From the NCBI GenBank assembly GCA_030765605.1, contig JAVCCG010000057.1, positions 1 through 9,323 on the forward strand: a DNA stretch of 9,323 nucleotides, in the 5' to 3' direction. Origin of the DNA: Candidatus Alcyoniella australis (GTDB lineage: Bacteria; Lernaellota; Lernaellaia; JAVCCG01; Alcyoniellaceae). The translations under genes were made by a program, and so were the position numbers. The first letter of the stretch is position 1. Each line of letters begins with the position of its first letter. The notes beneath the pieces were generated by a model that saw nothing but the letters and a program-made list of their open reading frames with translations, made no database searches and was not told the DNA's origin. Positions 7,823 through 9,323 of this stretch are shown one piece after another.

Positions 7823-7976
7823 GATCCGAATAATTGCCGTTCACGCCCAATTGCTAAAAAATAGGTTGGAACTGTACGTTACGACAGAAATGTAACACCC
7901 AACGTCGCATCCGGGGCATGCCAGATTACTGTGATCGCTATGCGCTTAAAAAGACAATATCAAATGAAGGTATCCT
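7823..7976 (-). promoter_or_regulatory. Probable cas operon promoter region (divergent intergenic space)
   Basis: This stretch between cas3 and a short plus-strand ORF must hold the cas operon promoter if the operon starts here. It is more AT-rich than the genes around it. Weak -10-like hexamers on the minus strand are TAATCT (near 7925) and TATTTT (near 7860); neither has a convincing -35. An inverted repeat GTTAC-N9-GTAAC (7878-7882 and 7892-7896) is a possible operator. No terminator or RNA gene is visible. Confidence 0.45.
7878..7896. repeat. Short inverted repeat GTTAC-N9-GTAAC upstream of cas3
   Basis: The two 5-bp arms are perfect reverse complements with centres 14 bp apart, about 70-85 bp upstream of the cas3 ATG. 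The position suits a repressor site, but arms this short arise often by chance. Confidence 0.3.
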
Positions 7977-8126
7977 ATGAAAGCCGAGCAGATGGACAAC
8001 CAGGCGATGAAAACGCCCCGTGCTTCGCTCAACCTCCTCAGTCAACAAAACAAATACGTTTCAATCCTGAAAATTTTTCCTGTGTCCACTGACGTAGTGT
8101 ACGAGCAGACGGCCAGCCCTAGTTAG
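7977..8126 (+). CDS. Short ORF divergent from cas3, probably the interrupted 5' end of a gene
   Basis: ATG at 7977 is preceded by GAAGG 7 nt upstream. The 49-residue product reads MKAEQMDNQAMKTPRASLNL, LSQQNKYVSILKIFPVST, DVVYEQTASPS, ending at TAG 8124-8126. I do not recognise a family. The start site looks genuine and the first 35 codons look like ordinary coding sequence. The last 14 codons fall in the stretch from about 8082 that resembles the end of an insertion sequence, so the original protein was probably longer and the stop may belong to inserted DNA. It is the only plausible plus-strand gene in the window. It could also be a spurious ORF. Confidence 0.35.
   Translation: MKAEQMDNQAMKTPRASLNLLSQQNKYVSILKIFPVSTDVVYEQTASPS
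8058..8067 (-). other. Ten-base copy of the CRISPR repeat end (GGATTGAAAC)
   Basis: The minus strand reads GGATTGAAAC, identical to the last 10 nt of the crRNA-sense repeat. Just before it lies a near-palindrome, GAAAAATTTTC (8069-8079), where a true repeat has its hairpin. The rest of the repeat is not matched. It lies about 250 bp upstream of the cas3 start, in the same orientation as the array. Confidence 0.3.
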
Positions 8127-8195
8127 AGGTGACCATCGCCCGTTTCTCGAAGAGAATGGGGTTGCTGACTCATTCAACCTGGAGGTGAAGCGATG
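8082..8195 (+). mobile_element. Possible truncated insertion-sequence end
   Basis: From 8082 the sequence changes character: GTGTCCACTGACGTAGTGTAC contains an imperfect inverted repeat (CACT-gacgt-AGTG), then about 90 bp without a gene, then GGAGGTG followed 4 nt later by ATG CCA TAG (8193-8201). This arrangement (an end beginning TGT, a short untranslated stretch, a strong ribosome site and a start codon) is what the left end of a transposase-bearing element looks like. The reading frame dies after two codons, where it meets sequence that reads as phage-like coding on the other strand. No transposase motif is visible, so the assignment rests on layout alone. Confidence 0.3.
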
Positions 8196-8353
8196 CCATA
8201 GACATCCCGGTTGCCGGACGTGTCCGCGTGGCCCAGGCTCTGGTGCAGGATCACGCGGTCGATCTTTTCCAGGTCGCGCTGCTGCGGCCAGCGCGGACGA
8301 CTCGGATTCCACGGCAAGCTCTCAACGAGCCGGATGATGTGAGCCGCCCCCAT
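8174..8353 (-). pseudogene. Truncated phage endolysin, amidase-like N-terminus
   Basis: The ATG at 8353 overlaps the stop of the preceding gene as TAATG, with GGAAG 8 nt upstream. The 59 residues read MGAAHIIRLVESLPWNPSRP, then RWPQQRDLEKIDRVILHQSL, then GHADTSGNRDVYGIASPPG before TGA. The segment KIDRVILHQSLGHAD resembles the first strand and zinc-ligand region of amidase-type (peptidoglycan recognition fold) endolysins, where a full enzyme has well over 100 more residues. The last part ends where the plus strand shows the strong ribosome site of the suspected insertion element, so the gene seems cut there by a rearrangement. The family call is a judgement from a short stretch. Confidence 0.4.
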
Positions 8354-8640
8354 TATGCCGTCTTCCGTTCAACCACGGCCGCGCGAATCTCCGCCAGCCG
8401 CTCATGGATGTTCGCCTGGTCGGCTCGATATCCACAGCACTCTCCGTGCTCGACATGGTCGCGGATCTCGTCGAGGCACTCGGCGGTGCGATTTTTCCAC
8501 GCGCGGTCGTTGCCGAGCATGATCTTGATCAGCTCGTCATTCTTGCGGGTGATCCAGCGAATGAGAAATGTAAACATCGCGCCGTATCCGGCCATGGCGC
8601 CGGCCACGATGGCGAGGAGCTGAAGCGTGTTCGGGTCCAT
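8353..8640 (-). CDS. Small membrane protein with cytosolic-type helical tail, holin-like
   Basis: This 95-residue protein begins MDPNTLQLLAIVAGAMAGYG and has one predicted transmembrane helix at about 7-30, ended by the basic RWITRK. A charged, probably helical tail (32-95) follows, with cysteines at 55, 68 and 69. ATG 8640 is preceded by GGAGGG (8649-8654) with 8 nt between, and lies 2 nt after the stop of the upstream gene. Position between an unrecognised upstream gene and an endolysin-like fragment, with tight coupling on both sides, suggests a role in phage lysis (holin or accessory), but the sequence itself is not diagnostic. The same frame stays open further upstream (to 9201); I reject the extension because it is antisense-composition sequence overlapping the neighbouring gene. 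Confidence 0.55.
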   Translation of the reverse strand: MDPNTLQLLAIVAGAMAGYGAMFTFLIRWITRKNDELIKIMLGNDRAWKNRTAECLDEIRDHVEHGECCGYRADQANIHERLAEIRAAVVERKTA

Positions 8641-8642
8641 GG

Positions 8643-9323
8643 TCAATACCCTCCGAGATCTGGCGAAAGCGTGATCACCAGGATGTATGGCATGAGGCCG
8701 CGGTACTCGTCCGGATCCTCGTTGGCGCAGCCGATGCCGCAGAGCAGGAGATCTCCTGCCGTGATGCGCTGTGTACCGTTGATCGTCACATCGGTCTGAG
8801 CCACAAACACCCCGGCCCGCGGGTTGTACTGGGGATCGAACAGAGCGACCCACTGGTCGTCGCTCAGACGCACCCACTCGTCCAGGCTCGCCTGGGCAGT
8901 AGAACCCTGCGGATCGACACCCTGGCCGCTGTAGCGATGCGCCTGCACCTCGCGGATCGACCGGGCCCACTGGGAAAGCGCGCCGGGGCCTGCCGGCTCG
9001 ATGTATCCCCACATTTCGTTGTCGTGGGCGCCTCCGGGAAGCCGCGCCTGCGCGTCCGCCAGAGTCGCGTTCTTCTCCTGAGGCCGAATCACGCCGCGGC
9101 AGCCGACCAGCCGGTCGCGGCCGTCCAGCGGAATTTCGAGCTTGTCCACGGCCGCGATGACCGAGTAGTTGCCACCACCGGGGTCGCAGCCCTTGGCCCA
9201 CTGGAGGTCCTGCTCGAGTGTGATCTCGTCATCAACACCAGTGCCGGGAGTGATGGCCGGCACCCTGCTGAACTCCGCTGACGTGACGCCACGCAGCCAG
9301 ACCAGGTCGCCGGCCGAGAAGAT
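8643..9323 (-). CDS. Unrecognised protein, probably phage-related, 5' end outside the window
   Basis: The frame is open from the window edge: it reads IFSAGDLVWLRGVTSAEFSR before joining VPAITPGTGVDDEITLEQDL, and ends ...VITLSPDLGGY at the stop 8643, giving at least 226 residues. A GTG at 9263 could be taken as a start, but the uninterrupted 20 codons upstream argue that the gene begins beyond the window. The visible part is rich in Gly, Asp, Pro and Val with few Lys, has no membrane segment, and looks beta-rich, as many virion and tail-associated proteins do. I recognise no domain. Its tight spacing to the small membrane protein (2 nt) and the endolysin-like fragment supports a phage late-operon origin. 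Confidence 0.6.
   Translation of the reverse strand: MFSAGDLVWLRGVTSAEFSRVPAITPGTGVDDEITLEQDLQWAKGCDPGGGNYSVIAAVDKLEIPLDGRDRLVGCRGVIRPQEKNATLADAQARLPGGAHDNEMWGYIEPAGPGALSQWARSIREVQAHRYSGQGVDPQGSTAQASLDEWVRLSDDQWVALFDPQYNPRAGVFVAQTDVTINGTQRITAGDLLLCGIGCANEDPDEYRGLMPYILVITLSPDLGGY

Noticed and set aside
7855-7940. A defined sigma-70 promoter for the cas operon
   Set aside because: TAATCT and TATTTT can serve as -10 boxes, but neither has a -35 box close to consensus at 16-18 bp, so only a promoter region is annotated.
8020-8040. Similarity between the spacer-like sequence after the repeat-like handle and the Cas11c ribosome site (3558-3580)
   Set aside because: Two 8-base blocks (GCTTCGCT and ACCTCCTC) match only with a one-base gap, no TTC-type context was evident, and one block is simply the Shine-Dalgarno complement. 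Chance is the better explanation.
8061-8312. Minus-strand open frame of 83 codons across the junction
   Set aside because: It mixes the shadow of the endolysin fragment with the suspected insertion-sequence stretch, and has no ribosome site or recognisable sequence.
8640-9201. Upstream extension of the small membrane protein frame to 282 residues
   Set aside because: The extension is full of Arg, Gly and Pro, overlaps the better frame at 8643-9323, and the ATG at 8640 has its own good ribosome site.

Overview
The window carries a complete type I-C CRISPR-Cas locus, all on the minus strand, next to what looks like the broken edge of a mobile-element or prophage region. The bacterial-style Shine-Dalgarno sites (repeated AAGGGGG and GGAGGG), the GC-rich coding sequence and the canonical I-C gene set indicate a GC-rich bacterium. 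No ribosomal RNA or housekeeping gene is present, so I do not name a taxon.

Layout, read in the direction of transcription from high to low coordinates: cas3 (7811-5628), cas5c (5602-4922), cas8c (4925-3177), cas7c (3160-2297), cas4 (2295-1645), cas1 (1648-624, split by a one-base frameshift), cas2 (614-324), a leader of about 196 bp (323-128), then the CRISPR array, which runs out of the window at position 1. The genes overlap by 4 bp or sit 1 to 25 bp apart, so they form one operon. Cas5c should cut the pre-crRNA. Cas7c, Cas8c, Cas5c and an internally translated Cas11c should form Cascade. Cas3 should degrade targets, and Cas4-Cas1-Cas2 should acquire spacers. The repeat geometry agrees with this: a 24-nt hairpin is followed by exactly the 11-nt TGGATTGAAAC handle expected for type I-C.

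Upstream of cas3 (7812-8200) the sequence is a patchwork. It holds a probable promoter region, a short plus-strand ORF that seems to be interrupted, a 10-nt copy of the repeat end, and a stretch resembling the start of an insertion sequence with a decapitated reading frame. From 8174 to the window end, minus-strand genes look like a phage late or lysis segment: an unrecognised protein cut by the window edge, a small one-helix membrane protein, and a truncated amidase-like endolysin.

The effector system itself is a known type. The points most worth checking are the cas1 frameshift, the strong internal start for Cas11c, a newest spacer containing a perfect 16-bp palindrome, and the repeat-like sequence upstream of cas3.
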